Assembly: GCF_030272615.1 (NCBI RefSeq)
Contig: NC_081409.1
Location: forward strand, 26,607,406 to 26,671,405
Reading direction: 5' to 3'
DNA: 64,000 nucleotides
Origin: Cryptomeria japonica
Taxonomy: Eukaryota; Streptophyta; Pinopsida; Cupressales; Cupressaceae
In this document: in pieces, positions 47,215-59,015 of the stretch
Position numbering within the stretch: the stretch's first letter is position 1
Layout of the letters: each line of letters starts with the position of its first letter
Program-made: the position numbers and the translations under genes
The notes under the pieces: generated by a model
Told to the model about the DNA's origin: nothing
Databases searched by the model: none
What the model saw: only the letters and a program-made list of their open reading frames with translations

Positions 47215-47331
47215 CACTAGAGATATTGAATAAGAGATAGACTTCTACTGCTGCATTAAAAGCATTGGCATGTTCTTCATTTATTGATGTAAACTCTCTG
47301 TGACACCACCACAACCAACAAAGGTGTAAAA
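47215..47331 (-). repeat. Left arm of a 117-bp inverted repeat around CWC22
   Basis: Reverse complement of 50075-50191. The arm itself resembles the CWC22 copy at about 48172-48270 (the GLGGITESLREYLKNMPRL region) but is more diverged, so it is a third copy of that stretch. Confidence 0.85.
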
Positions 47332-47926
47332 GAATGTTGAAATGGTATTGATTATACTGGTCTCAATGTAAACCTGACCATCTATAGAAGGAATAGGCAT
47401 TATAGTTTGATTGATGAGAAATATAAGGTTTGCCTGAATACTCAAGGTCTTCATACATTGGGTATGTCATATGTATGCTCATGGATAGCATTTGACATCA
47501 AGGAGATAGTAAAGAGACAAAACCCAGGTAGTAGCATATACCTAAATCCATGGGGAGATATAGAAGATATTTTCAAAGTAAGATCTAAGCACAAAGCATC
47601 TTATTGAATTTAGATTTCTAGTTTGCTTATGGTACATCACACAACATGGAAAACAAGAAATACTCAATAAATAACAGGATTCATTGATCTAGCATTATCA
47701 TAATCTACACTTGGCCTTCAATATTTTCTCCTCCTAACACTGTTTATCCATTACCTGTCAAGTACATAAGTCTAAAACCCGTGGCTATTAAAATACAGAA
47801 GACAACATTGTAGCATCTTATAATCATCTGTTATAAAACCAAAGCACTTGGGAGTGATTCTTTTGTTTGCCACGGTTTAGGAAAACGGTGTCTACTGGAG
47901 CCTTGAATAACTGACTAGAAAGATTT
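47332..47926. other. Downstream flank of the CWC22 copy
   Basis: No gene is recognised. Short ORFs at 47407-47607 (plus) and 47824-48159 (minus, an out-of-frame shadow of the CWC22 tail) have no domain. I see no poly(A)-like tract (T run on this strand). Confidence 0.4.
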
Positions 47927-49983
47927 TTAATTCCTTTTCTTTTTCCTTCTAATTTTTTCACTGTCACTTTCATCCTCCAAGTCAAATGCCCTCGCCCTTT
48001 TCTTTCTTCTTGTTTTTTCATACTCATTGTCATGCTTTTTCTTTCTTGGTGACTCCTTACTGCTCTCACTGTCAATTTCACTCTCAGAATCTGAGTCTGA
48101 TGTATCAGAATCTGACGAACCTGATGAACTAGAAGAATCGTCATTAGAGGTAGATTCATCTGACTCAGGAATAGACTTTTTCTGCTGCATTATAAGCCTT
48201 GGCATATTCTTCAAATACTCACGTAAACTCTCAGTGATACCACCAAGACCAATAGAAGTAAAGAAATTGATAGCAAACTGTGAATTTTTGGGAATGTCCT
48301 TTGGAAAAATTGAATCAAAAGACTCCTGCATTCTTGGATCGTTCAACCTTTCATTAAGCAACAATATACCAAGCTGCTCTGCCAGCTCCTGGAAGAGAAT
48401 CTTTATAAAAATATGGGAAGAGGAAGTAGTATCTTCCTCTGTCAGACATATATAAGCAAGACAATGCCATGGAAGAGCATCTGTGCCAAGTAAGTGGGCA
48501 AAAAACTGTGCAACATTATGCAGTTTATTTGTTTCCAGTCTGTGTATCATAGAATACTATTGTACAAAACACTTATCAAAAAATTATTGATAAATTTTAT
48601 TGATCATACATAATATTTGCCCAAGAAGACCATAATAATGAAGATATGTTCTCTCTTGACTGCAGCATTCTAACAACATGATGCACAATTCCATCTCTTG
48701 ATCGGGTTCAAGCTTGATCTTTAGTAACTTATGACAGCTTCCTTAAAATCAACACTTGGCATGATTTTCAAATAAATTGTACGTCTTAAATTGACCAAGT
48801 TTGTTTCTGTCTCATCCTATATTCTCAGTGCTTCCTCACCTTCCTCTTCATCATCATCATCATCATTTGAATCATCACCTGAATCATTCTCCCCTTCTAC
48901 TTCATCTGAAGAAGCATCTCCAAGGATATCTTTCTTCAGTTTTTCATAGGTTGCCTCATGCTCTAAGAAATTAGGATTTGTCTTGAAAACATCCAAACCA
49001 GCTTCTTGATCAAGTCCATCTTCTAGGAAAACTTCGTGTGTTAACTGATCTTCTTGCTCTACAAGGTCCAATTCTGGATGCACAGCTGGATGACCCTCGA
49101 ACTTAGCTTTGCGAATTGCAAAAAGGCCTTCAATTAAAAATTGTACTCGTTTTCCAATTTCCCCCTCATGGAGAATACCTCTAAATCTTTCAAAAATCCC
49201 ATAGAGACCTTTGGGTGAAAGGTCTTGCAACAAAGAACCACATTCTTTCACGAACCCAACAACAACCTCTACATTGTCATCTGTGGGGTTCTCTAGTAAA
49301 AGGGTGAGAAGTTCCAAGGCAATGATCTCATGTGCAACTTGTTGATTCACTAAATGAGCTATGAATTTGGTTGTTGCTATCAACATGTGCTTGTCATTGC
49401 ATTTGTATGCCCTCTTAAGCTGCAAAATAATTCTTCACAAAAGCAGATTGCCAACTTCAGGAAATTTTGTATTTACCACAGCAACCAACGCAGCAAAAAC
49501 ATCTGTAAATCCAGGGGATGCCATTTGGGATTTCATACAAGACCTACAAAATAGACCCCTCCCATGGATGAGATTCTCTGCAAACAACTCTGGAATGATG
49601 TTCTTGATGTTAGATGCATTTACCTTGTTTACTGACCCATTGATACTCTTCCGAAGGGCATCCCATGTCATGCGCTGGTATTCCACATTGCTCTTGTCTT
49701 CCACATCTTTCATCATTTGAGCCAGCTGAAATGGGGGAATGTAAACACCCCCACTTCTTCCAACACCCTTCTCAGCTCCTCTTACAGCACCTTCACCATT
49801 CCCATTCTGAGATGGAGCAGACACAACACCAAAAGTTTTCACTTCCACTGCCTCTTTGTTACTCTTGTTTCTAGAAGCCCCTTTACCACTTAATTCGTGC
49901 TTATTTCTATACATAAACCCATCAGGAAGCATGAGTTTTTGCATATAAGCTCGCCCAAATATTTTACAGTTATTTTTCATCAA
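47927..49983 (-). pseudogene. CWC22: CWC22 splicing-factor pseudogene without introns
   Basis: CWC22 is a spliceosome and exon-junction-complex loading factor that binds eIF4A3. On the minus strand the copy runs from GGVYIPPFQLAQMMKDVEDK (about 49745) through the MIF4G domain (WDALRKSINGSVNKVNASNI, FTDVFAALVAVVNTKFPEVG, HLVNQQVAHEIIALELLTLL, GIFERFRGILHEGEIGKRVQ) to an acidic linker (about 48840), the MA3 domain (LECCSQERTY, MIHRLETNKLHNVAQFFAHL, FPKDIPKNSQFAINFFTSIG) and a Ser/Asp- then Lys/Arg-rich tail. It is broken by TGA at 49432, stops at 48818 and about 48578, and a frame change near 48730. The order is continuous with no intron-like gap, which suggests a retrocopy. The residues before 49800 are less familiar. 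Confidence 0.85.
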
Positions 49984-50074
49984 GATTCCCTCAGGAGCTG
50001 GCAGATCCTGCTTCCATACTTTAATTTTATTTTCTCAAAGGACAATCCTAAAAATCCATGCATTGCAAACAACT

Positions 50075-50191
50075 TTTTACACCTTTGTTGGTTGTGGTGG
50101 CATCAAAGAGAGTTTACATCAATAAATGAAGAACATGCCAATGCTTTTAATGCAACAGTAGAAGTCTATCTCTTATTCAATATCTCTAGTG
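50075..50191 (+). repeat. Right arm of the 117-bp inverted repeat
   Basis: Reverse complement of 47215-47331 with few differences. Beyond it the match continues a little as TTTCACTAGAGATATTGAATA, matching 47173-47195. Confidence 0.85.
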
Positions 50192-50510
50192 AAACCCCCA
50201 TGATCTTTTGTTGGAGTAGAATTTGTTATATTCTATAAAGGGTCTTGTCCTTTGTTGATGGGATATTCATCTACCTCAAGAAATAATTGTTCTTTTCTCC
50301 AACAAGAAGTGGAACTAAATGAAGATCTAGCACCATGAAATGAATCCTCAAAAGGATTACTATAGTTAGTTTTGGTAGATAATGATCTGGGCAAAATACT
50401 AATGTGGCTTTAGGAAACATTATGTACTAGCTTAGCATACTCTAAGAACTTTGGTGCGACATGCTACATCCAATTAAGTCTCCATCGGTATCTCTATTGT
50501 GTTTATGATC
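50192..50510. other. Spacer, no gene recognised
   Basis: No ORF with a domain and no repeat is seen between the inverted-repeat arm and the 40-bp tandem repeat. Confidence 0.4.
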
Positions 50511-50658
50511 TCTAGATTTATGATCTCTATAATATAACTAATATGCGATATCTAGATTTATGATCTCTATAATATAACTAATATGCGATATCTAGACTTA
50601 TGATCTCTATAACATAACTAATATGCGATATCTAGATTTATGATCTCTATAATATAAC
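50511..50658. repeat. 40-bp tandem repeat, 3.7 copies
   Basis: Units at 50511-50550, 50551-50590, 50591-50630 and 50631-50658 (partial) begin TCTAGATTTATGATCTCTAT and end ATATGCGATA. Only two or three substitutions separate them, so the array is young or homogenised. Confidence 0.95.
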
Positions 50659-51090
50659 AATCCCATAATTATGCTTCCACGCATCTATACCACAACACAG
50701 ACATCATGCTAGTGTTCAACCATAGCACTTGATATCCTAATTATAGAATGTGAAATATGCACATAACTATGAATAAAGATTAAGAAAAACAAAGAAAGAT
50801 GCTTATTGCAAACATAAATGACTAATGGACAAGAATTGAATTCATTGTAGATAGTTTTGAATATCAAATTCACTTATTTGCGTGCATTTAGTAACTCATG
50901 TACTTGTGGCCAACCATTTATCTCTTTCATAAATTAAACATTTATTAATAACATTAAATGGTTGAGTAATTATGTTTTAGTTGAAATTGAAAATAAAATA
51001 TTTTATTTCAGGACAACTCACACTATTCCCTATCATATTTTAGACTCACGATTTTGTTAGTAGTGGTTTGATGTCTTTGGAGCTGATCAT
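50659..51090. other. Spacer, no gene recognised
   Basis: AT-rich DNA before the PPR fragment, with no recognisable coding or repeat signal. Confidence 0.4.
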
Positions 51091-51911
51091 TGCATTTCTT
51101 TAGTTACGTTTGCCAGCGTACTCCCAGCCTGTGCCAAAATGGGAGCTTTGGAACAGGGTATGGACATCCATCAAAGCATAAAAGATAGAGGAATTTTGCC
51201 AGATGTAGTTGCAACTGCTTTGTTAGACATGTATGCAAAATGTGGAAGCATAGAAAAGGCATGTGAACTATTTGATGGATTGCCTCAAACAAATGTGGTT
51301 TTCTGGACTGCAATGATTGCCAGATATGCACAAAATGGATTTGTTGAGAAGGCTTTAGAAACTTTCAAGCAAATGCAATCGACAAGTGTAAAGCCAAATT
51401 CCACGACCATTGCTACTATCCTCCCTGCCTATGCCAAAATGGGAGATTTGGAACAGGGTATGGACATTCATCGAAGCATAAAGGATAGAGGAATTTTGTC
51501 AGATGTTGTAGTTGCAACTACCCTGGTAGACATGTATACAAAATGTGGAAGCATAGACAAGGCACGTGAACTATTTGATAGAATGCTTGAAAGAAATGTT
51601 GTCTCGTGGACTGCAATGATTGCTGGATATGCACAAAATGGATTTGTCGAAAAGGCTTTAGACATTTTCAAGCAAATGAAATTGGCAGGCATAAAGCCAA
51701 ATTCCACAATCTTTGCCAGCATCCTCCCTACCTGTACAAAAATGGGAGCTTTGGAATAGGGTATGGACATCCATCAAAGCATAACGGATAGAGGAATTTT
51801 GTTAGGTGTTGTACTTGCAAATGCCCTACTTGACATGTATGCAAAATGTGGAAACATGGACAAGGCTCATGAATTGTTTGATACGATGCCGCAAAGAGAT
51901 GTGATCTCATG
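51091..51911 (+). pseudogene. PLS-class PPR gene fragment
   Basis: PPR proteins bind organellar RNA through 31-36-residue helical repeats. One frame runs through TFASVLPACAKMGALEQGMDI (from about 51106), three rounds of the plant P-L-S pattern (LLDMYAKCGSIEKACELFDG, FWTAMIARYAQNGFVEKALE, VKPNSTTIATILPAYAKMG, and so on) and stops at TAG 51757-51759. The same frame continues with GMDIHQSITDRGILLGVV and ELFDTMPQRDVIS to about 51911, after which the pattern is lost. The start with a transit peptide and the E/DYW C-terminus are both absent. The three rounds are very alike. It is a truncated, interrupted copy. Confidence 0.85.
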
Positions 51912-52071
51912 TGAACAATCAACACGCGCGTATATGGGAGGAATGGATTGTTGTGACAAAATTGAACGCTCACTCCTCAATCACAGTTCTATAGTTTTAC
52001 GAGGAATGGATTCCTACAGGGTATTACGCATTCAAGGAACCACACCTTTTAATAGAAGCCATCCGGCCTGA

Positions 52072-53382
52072 GATTGGATAATCAATATGAATACGAGATT
52101 GACCAATTTGCATTAAAAACTAGGGCAATTTGCATAAAAAAGGAATCTCTTGAATGGTATATTTTTTGCAACATGAAATTAAGGTGAAGAATCTACCTCC
52201 TGCGCGGGATTGCAAGCAATACTACAAATGCCTTCGACGCGGGTTTGATGTTGTTGGGGGTTGAAGTCGCCACAGACACCTACGCGGGATTACAATGCAC
52301 AAATGAATTACCCTCTTCTTCTTTTTTAAGTAATGGCCGTTGTAATCAAAATTACGACGAACTCGAGCACTTTTTTGAAAAAAAGAAAATTTTCATTGCT
52401 AATGCCTTCTTCATCGAAACCAAATGGCAAATTGCCATTGGAATTATGACGAATTCGGGCATTTTTTCAAAAAAAAATCAAATTTGGCCACAATATACCT
52501 TCTTCGTCGGAAACCTCGGTTGAAAATCTAGTCCAAATGTATTAGGGGCAAAGAAAGTTTCCTGGAAGGGTTTTCATCCCGACAAATCAAGATGAAGAAG
52601 CAATCTCCTCCAAAACAAAACTAATTTCAAAATCAAAACTCCACATAACCCCAAATGAGAGCCTCAATCCTCCTTTTATTCATTTTTGCCTTTTTAGCTA
52701 CTTTTTCGAAAAAGCACTTTTTGATTTTTCTTGCTATTTTTCAAGAATGTTTTTGACTTTTTCATTGCTTTTTTGAATAACACCTTTTTACTTTTTTGCT
52801 ATTTTTAGGGGAATGTTTTTTTTCTTGCTTTTATTTAATAAAAATCACTTCCCTTTTTAATCTCTCAATGTAGGTTTAAATAATAAAGGCACGTCCATTG
52901 AACTAAATCACCTTTAATTTATTAATTGGCCACTATAGTCTCTTCATTAAATTAATTAAAATAATGATAAAGTTAGATCTTTAATTTAACTTTATTAACG
53001 TATAACCTATCGTTATTTAATTTAAAGTCCTTTGACTATGTCAGAAGTCAAGATGATCATCAAAACTGAACCCACTGACAATACCAAAAATAGAAAGCAT
53101 GGCAACTGACTCCGTCGATACCCATAATTGACTTACTAAAAATAGTAAATGTGGAAGACTTAACCCAAAAAGTCTCCAAAAAGGAGGGTTACGCTCAACC
53201 AACCATCAAAATATGAAATCACACTTGATATTACCTCCAAGATTCCCTAACCCTAATCATTAGCCCATGGTAATCAATTGAATATGTTAACAGCTCCACC
53301 ATGCTGAAATGGCTTAGGAAATGGACATTACAGGTTTCTATAGTCAATTTGAATTGATGATCTATTTGCATTTATTTTTCCC
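52072..53382. other. Non-coding region with internal duplications
   Basis: No gene is recognised; a 92-codon frame at 52245-52523 covers a duplicated sequence. 52690-52850 is T-rich with TTTTTGCTATTTTT-like words. 52890-53030 is AT-rich. Confidence 0.4.
52351..52512 (+). repeat. Imperfect tandem duplication, about 90-bp period
   Basis: AATTACGACGAACTCGAGCA... (from 52350) recurs as AATTATGACGAATTCGGGCA... (from 52440), each followed by an A-rich run and CCTTCTTC(A/G)TCG(A/G)AAACC. Confidence 0.75.
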
Positions 53383-53725
53383 CTAATTAAAGATCTCATG
53401 TGCCTCTTCCTTCTTTGTGTAAACCATGATATGATGGATGGTGATGCCAAATGCCTGTGCACTAGCTTCCTTTGTGAGGTTGGCAAGTATTCTTCCATCA
53501 TAAGTTACTATTATCCTTTGAGCATGTAGGTAATGCTTTGCACATTCAATTATTAGATCATAATTTGGAACCGAAGGAGGGAATCCAGTTGCTTGAGCTA
53601 TCCCATTCTTAACCATCTTTTTACCATATTAGAGGGCTTTGACCCATATATTCTCTCCTTGAAACTTTCTATGTTGATATGTCCAAAGTTGGTATCTCCA
53701 TCTTCTTGCCAATGTGAGTAAATCT
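53383..53725 (-). pseudogene. Unknown ORF fragment, retroelement-associated
   Basis: A minus-strand frame reads RRWRYQLWTYQHRKFQGENI (about 53700-53655), a stop, then GIAQATGFPPSVPNYDLIIE, YDGRILANLTKEASAQAFGI and MVYTKKEEAHEIFN, ending at 53383. The composition is protein-like and the 'G.IL..LT.EA...AFGI' wording faintly recalls the IT-EA core of element F ORF2, but I do not recognise the family. It lies 1.1 kb inside the LTR at 54843-55350 on the same strand, so it is probably part of that element. No function is assigned. Confidence 0.4.
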
Positions 53726-54830
53726 TAGACTCTAGAATAATTATCTTATAATTATGCTTCATTTTGTATTTCTTTGGTGAATCTTGGACCTTAGCTATTT
53801 TTTATGATCCCTCACTTTTAGTTACCTTTGGTGGCATTTAGTCTAAAAATGTTTGTGATGGGGAGAGGTTCTCAAAGAGAGTCACACCTGGATCAATAGG
53901 TAGGTAAAGGATGTTTTAGTGGGCTTCCATCACTCTTCACTTGTCCATTAACAACTCAAACAATCAAACTCTATTGGAGTGCTCCCTATCAAGTTGTTTG
54001 CTATACTTGCTCTCAAGCATGACTAGGATTCACAAGAGTAAATCCAACCATTAGATCATCCAACCTCCAATATATACCTGCAGTGGTTTTAGGGGGTGTC
54101 TTAGAGGTGTTCCAACTCCATTCATGTGGTTCTTCAATTAGCTTCTCACCATTTCCTCATTGCTCCGTTTTCTTCCTACTTTATAGGCCTAGTAGCCCTA
54201 GAGCCCCAATTAGCCCTACCTTGCCATTTTTTTGGGAATTACTCGGAAAAAAATCAAAGAACCTTCCAACACCTTTTGTGATCTAAGTACCCTTTTGGAC
54301 AAACTTTTGGATCCACTAGGGTAGGTTGTCTGGTCTATCCATACTGGTCCGGATCCCAAAAATGGCACTTTTGAGGGTTTAGGGGTTAACAATCTTCTTC
54401 AATGGGGTTTGTTGCTCTCTCCACTTTGTCACACCTCCACCTCTTCACTGAGACTCTTCTATGCATCATAATTCCATGCCAAACACTTGGCACATTCACA
54501 TCAGCTCATCCCTGCAAGTAAAGGCAAAATTGACAGTCATATTCCTAGTCGGGCTATGGTAGAGCTCGCCTAGGAAATGATAGCAAGTTGCTTCCCAACA
54601 ACTTACAGGCCATTAAAAAGCATATATACACTATACAAGGGTTCCATGACTTTAATCCCAAGGTTCATTGAGCAAAAATCAAGGGATCTCAAGTTGGAAC
54701 CATGACTGGGCTCTTGAACCCTTGCTCAGACTGAGAGAAATGCAATAAGAGACAATTTGTAAACACACCTCAAATCTGCACTAAGGGAAGATACAAACAC
54801 TTCCTGAGCAACACTGTGAGATTTGGACCA
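53726..54830 (-). other. Leader-like DNA inside the LTR at 54843
   Basis: No coding domain is recognised. Its position between a primer site and an ORF on the minus strand suggests the untranslated leader of an element of the B/C LTR family, but it does not visibly match the leaders of B or C. Confidence 0.35.
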
Positions 54831-55350
54831 GCTCTGATACCATATGAGATTTTTCCAAGATCTAGAGGCAATGGAAAGCACAAATAAGAGAGAACAAAAT
54901 GTATGATAGGAATAAACTGTATTCTATCAAGATGCAAAATATGATCAACTGGATCATTACAAGATGTTCAATGAATTCCCGTATAAAAAATGTAGATGAG
55001 CCTTCTTATATAGGCAAGGCTAGGGATATGTGAGCACACAAACATGACATGTGGCTCAATAAGAAACAAGGGTAGGTAGGAAATAGGTGTGGTAGGTAGG
55101 AGAAACAATAAAATATTCCACATGAGGTGGATCATCCACCGAAGGTGGAATTATCACTCCACAATAAGTGGATATCGTAAATTAGTAACAAGATCAACAC
55201 CATAAAAGGTGAAAATTCTCCTACACACACTATCCCAATGTGGCACAAACACCCAAGTATCTCATACCCAAACTACTATGAAATGCATTTCCTAAGTAAA
55301 CTTAAGTAAAGTGTAATAATATCCACAATGAATAATTATTTACACCAACA
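54831..55350 (-). repeat. LTR of the B/C family with primer site
   Basis: GCTCTGATACCA (54831-54842) is the primer site complement. The LTR follows, TATGAGATTTTTCCAAG (TG changed to TA at its start) to TTACACCAACA at 55350. It matches the LTRs of elements B and C over its length, with a small extra segment near 55140-55185. No second LTR was found to the left, so the element is truncated or decayed there. Confidence 0.82.
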
Positions 55351-56660
55351 AACACAATATAATCCACTAATCTACCATGAAATAATAAAAACAAGATCAA
55401 TCCATTTGGTACGGACTGCTGCTACAAAAATAACAAAATATAAGGCCAAAATCTGGAAATTGTCTTCAAATTTGATTCAAACTTGATCTTGGATTTTCCA
55501 ATCCATGTAAAATCATTCTAAGAGCATTTTATATTGCATTTTGGTCATAACCAACTCTTCATTGGTTGCCTAACCACCGATTTGCTAAAAAATTTGCAAA
55601 AAGTTGTCAAGCAACAATGACAACTTTTGCTCAAATGTGCATTTTTGCCTTTTACGCATTTCTACTCACACTAAACCTCCTAGGATGACTCCCTAACATC
55701 AAAATGACATGACCAAATGCCTAACGAGGCTTTACAAGATGTTTTACATAATAATACAAAATAATGCCATTTTAGGCTTACAAGGGCTCATTGGCCAAAT
55801 TTGAGAAAACCAACAAACCTAGGTGACAATCACCCTTCAAATGACTGCCAAAAACACATGTGTACCTCTAAACAGTCCATTATTCAAACATTGATCCAAA
55901 ATATGGACAATCACTCCAAAATTTGTAAAAGCATCCACAAACTAGTTAAAAGCTAGGTGCTCTTGCACCAGTTTGAACTCAAGTTATTTCAATTCAAGGG
56001 TTAGAGATAAACAAATTCCTTCAAAACTAAAATCATAATCAATGAATCTCATCATTCTAGAATAAATCTTACAATCTCATATTCACACAATAAAAGAAGA
56101 TCATTACTTAAAGCTTATGTGAAAAATTGACTTAAATTGTTCTAGTTTAGAACATTATATGCAAGTTCGGGTTCAGGGTACTATCATGGATTTTGGGGTT
56201 TCGATCACTTCAAGGATTGGGGCTCGTAATGAAACTTTCCTTGTTCTTATTTGTTTCTTGATTTCTTTATCATCTTGGCATTTTAACTCTTTTGATTGGA
56301 ATTTGACCTTTTTATCGAACATTGAGCATTTTTGGGGATTAGATATTGTTGGGGATGGATAGTCTATTTGGATGTTTCCATTATTTAAAGATTTTCTTGA
56401 TCTTTTTTTGTTTTTCTCTCTCAAGTTGTCTATCGTGTTTTCCAAGTAGATGAGGAATTTTTGACTCTATTTTCCAAACAAACAATCTATAATATCATGA
56501 TCAGTGGATTGGCATTGAAAGCACATTTTTGACAAGCTAAGATAAAGAATATGTTGAATGTGACACAACTAACAAATTTAGATATCCACAAATTCTTTTA
56601 GATCTGTAGAGAGGTCTACCTCAACATAAACATGCTTTTGTGAATGAGTTAAGAAAATTT
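55351..56660. other. Spacer, no gene recognised
   Basis: AT-rich DNA. Overlapping ORFs at 56159-56445 on the two strands have no recognisable domain and no splice context. Confidence 0.4.
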
Positions 56661-56992
56661 AATGCCCGCCACGAAAACCTAGAGAAACTAAACATATAAT
56701 CTATAAAAGAGAAATAATTTTAAAAAATAAATAACAACAACACATTATACTATATTAACTCATTACTCATTATAAATTGCATACACCAATAAAACATGAA
56801 CATATGAAACTAAAGTACACAAGTGGAATAATCATATAAATAAATAAACATATAACAATCTTCCCTAGGGTATCATAACATCATTACTGAATTATAACAT
56901 CAAATATGGTAATATACAAGATTCATCAATAATCAACGATATCTTTTCTAGATTATATGTTTAGTTTCTCTAGCGTTTTCGTGGCAGGCATT
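56661..56992. mobile_element. MITE-like unit with 43-bp inverted ends
   Basis: 56661-56703 (AATGCCCGCCACGAAAACCT...) is the near-perfect inverse of 56949-56992 (...CGTTTTCGTGGCAGGCATT). The 245-bp interior is AT-rich and non-coding. No clear target duplication was found. Size and structure fit a small non-autonomous DNA transposon. Confidence 0.65.
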
Positions 56993-58181
56993 ATAGAGAA
57001 AATGTTAGGCTCAATATAAATAACCTTGCTAAGCGAGCTAACAATAGTGGTGATTTATTTAGCAAGGGGAAACCTTGGGAATTCTATTCAGAGTACTACA
57101 CAAAGAGCCTTTTCATTAAAAAAATTAAAAAAACCTCGATTCTAAGGCTGAAAATCCAAAAGGAACACACATATATACCACTTGGTTCATGTTTAAGAAT
57201 TAATTATGCACGACTAGTTTCAGCAAAATAAAAAATAAACAAATCTTTAGTGAGATATTATAAGACATCAAGATGAATCCCTTGCAAGACCCAATGCTCG
57301 TCAACCCACTCTCTAAACATGTTTTCAGGGAGAGTTCTCCCAACAAAGTAGCCTATTAAAGTAAAATGCTCAAATCATATATATGCATTACCAAACTCTA
57401 GAATGGGTAAAGCAACATGTGGAGAAGGGTCATAGTTCATACAGGTTATGAAATATCTTTAGAACATATTTTTGGGGTCACTTGTTCGGAGGAGACATTC
57501 TTTAAAGCCAACAAACCATCAATACTACTAAAAATTGTTGGGTTGGTAAATTTGAGACAATATAAATGGTAAATAAAAAATACCCACAATAAGTATGAGA
57601 GTAAGATTTTTTTTGGATCAATGACATGGTATGACATAAAAAGGAGACAATCCTTAAACAAAGACATCTGAATTATTATTTTTTAGCAATAATTATTCTT
57701 AAAAATTGTAGATGTGTGATATTTCACCAAAGGCATTTTTATATGAAATGGATGACCTCCATTGGGCGATCAATGATTGCAAATCCATCTCTGATCATGC
57801 GAGACAATTAAAGTCATTTGGTTCCTTCATTTTTCTCTTCCTCCATCCACTGTTTACGATTTAATTTGGTTTGATAGTACATTAGCCATAGTTTTCAATG
57901 TCTCATGTCATATTTAATACTATCATGCTATGATGAGTGAGAGATGTCCTACATCGATTAATTTGTGGGTGACCCCTATATGTCTTGTGTCATATGAAAT
58001 ATGCTACATTGTTTTACAATTCATTGGCAGCTTACTGAGAAAGATGTGCTTTTGCGGTTGCTAAATTCTTCTCGGTAATATTATCCTATAATCGATTATT
58101 GTGCTTTTATTACAAATTTACTTATTCCTATAGCTTATGGAGATATTGTACTTGCATGTTTATTTAATATATTTGTAGCGT
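56993..58181. other. Spacer, no gene recognised
   Basis: AT-rich intergenic DNA without convincing ORFs or repeats. Confidence 0.4.
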
Positions 58182-59015
58182 TGTAAATTTTCATCGAGTC
58201 AATTTACACCTCACATTTATGCCCCTACTTTAGCATGTCTCCCTCTCATCTCCTATCTGGGTTCGTTCAATGCCTCAACTCTAGTTTTGATACCATATAC
58301 ACCTAACAAATGATTCTCTAGAGGGGTGTCCTCCTCTCTGGGACTAAATCATGGTCCCTGATTGAGGAGCGCTCCGGTCCCCCTCAATGGGGCCTAATTT
58401 TCAAATGGAGGATGGGACCTATCTCTCTGATAGGAAATGAAATTGGTGGCACTATATGACCATTGGAGGTCAGCCTAATTGGTAAATTGACCTAGGATCC
58501 CATACATAAAGATATTAACCAATTCATTTCAAATCCAAGTCTCCATATCCATTCAATCTATCAATCAAGTGTTTGTGCATTCATGTCTTCAAGGCTGCAT
58601 ATTCTTCATTCAACCATTGTGGAGAAAATTTACATCATTTGTATGCAAGCATGTGTGTTTGATTAGGGTTTTGTCACATTCATTCCATTTCATACAACAT
58701 ATGTGATTATATTCAAGAAGCAAAGCATCATTATCAACAATTGCAGAACTGAGTTATACCTTTCTATTATTTATTTTAGTATTTACAATATTTCATTCAA
58801 GGTTAATTCCTAAACTGGGGTTTGACTTAGACAAACCCCTATTACCAATCTATTTCCCTTCTCTAGTGTGCACAAGAACGGGTACAAATTTGCAATCTTC
58901 AGAATCGATTTTATTCACAAAGATGAAAAGGTTTCCCTTTGAATGACGAAAAGTGAGGAGGACCAAAGTGACGAGCATTTTGTTCCTGACAAATTAGGAG
59001 ATCCTTCTGGGAATA
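58182..59015 (+). repeat. 5' LTR of the right-hand gypsy element (minimum extent)
   Basis: Starts TGTAAATTTTCATCG. The end is not known because the partner copy is cut at 64000; similarity holds to at least 59015. I found no clear primer site downstream. Confidence 0.75.

Noticed and set aside
48027-48455. 142-codon plus-strand ORF
   Set aside because: Exact antisense of the Ser/Asp-rich tail of the CWC22 copy, a shadow frame.
50511-50658. CRISPR-like array
   Set aside because: Direct head-to-tail 40-bp repeats with no spacers in plant nuclear DNA; an ordinary minisatellite.
56159-56445. ORFs of 67 and 90 codons on opposite strands
   Set aside because: They overlap each other and match no family I know; likely chance.
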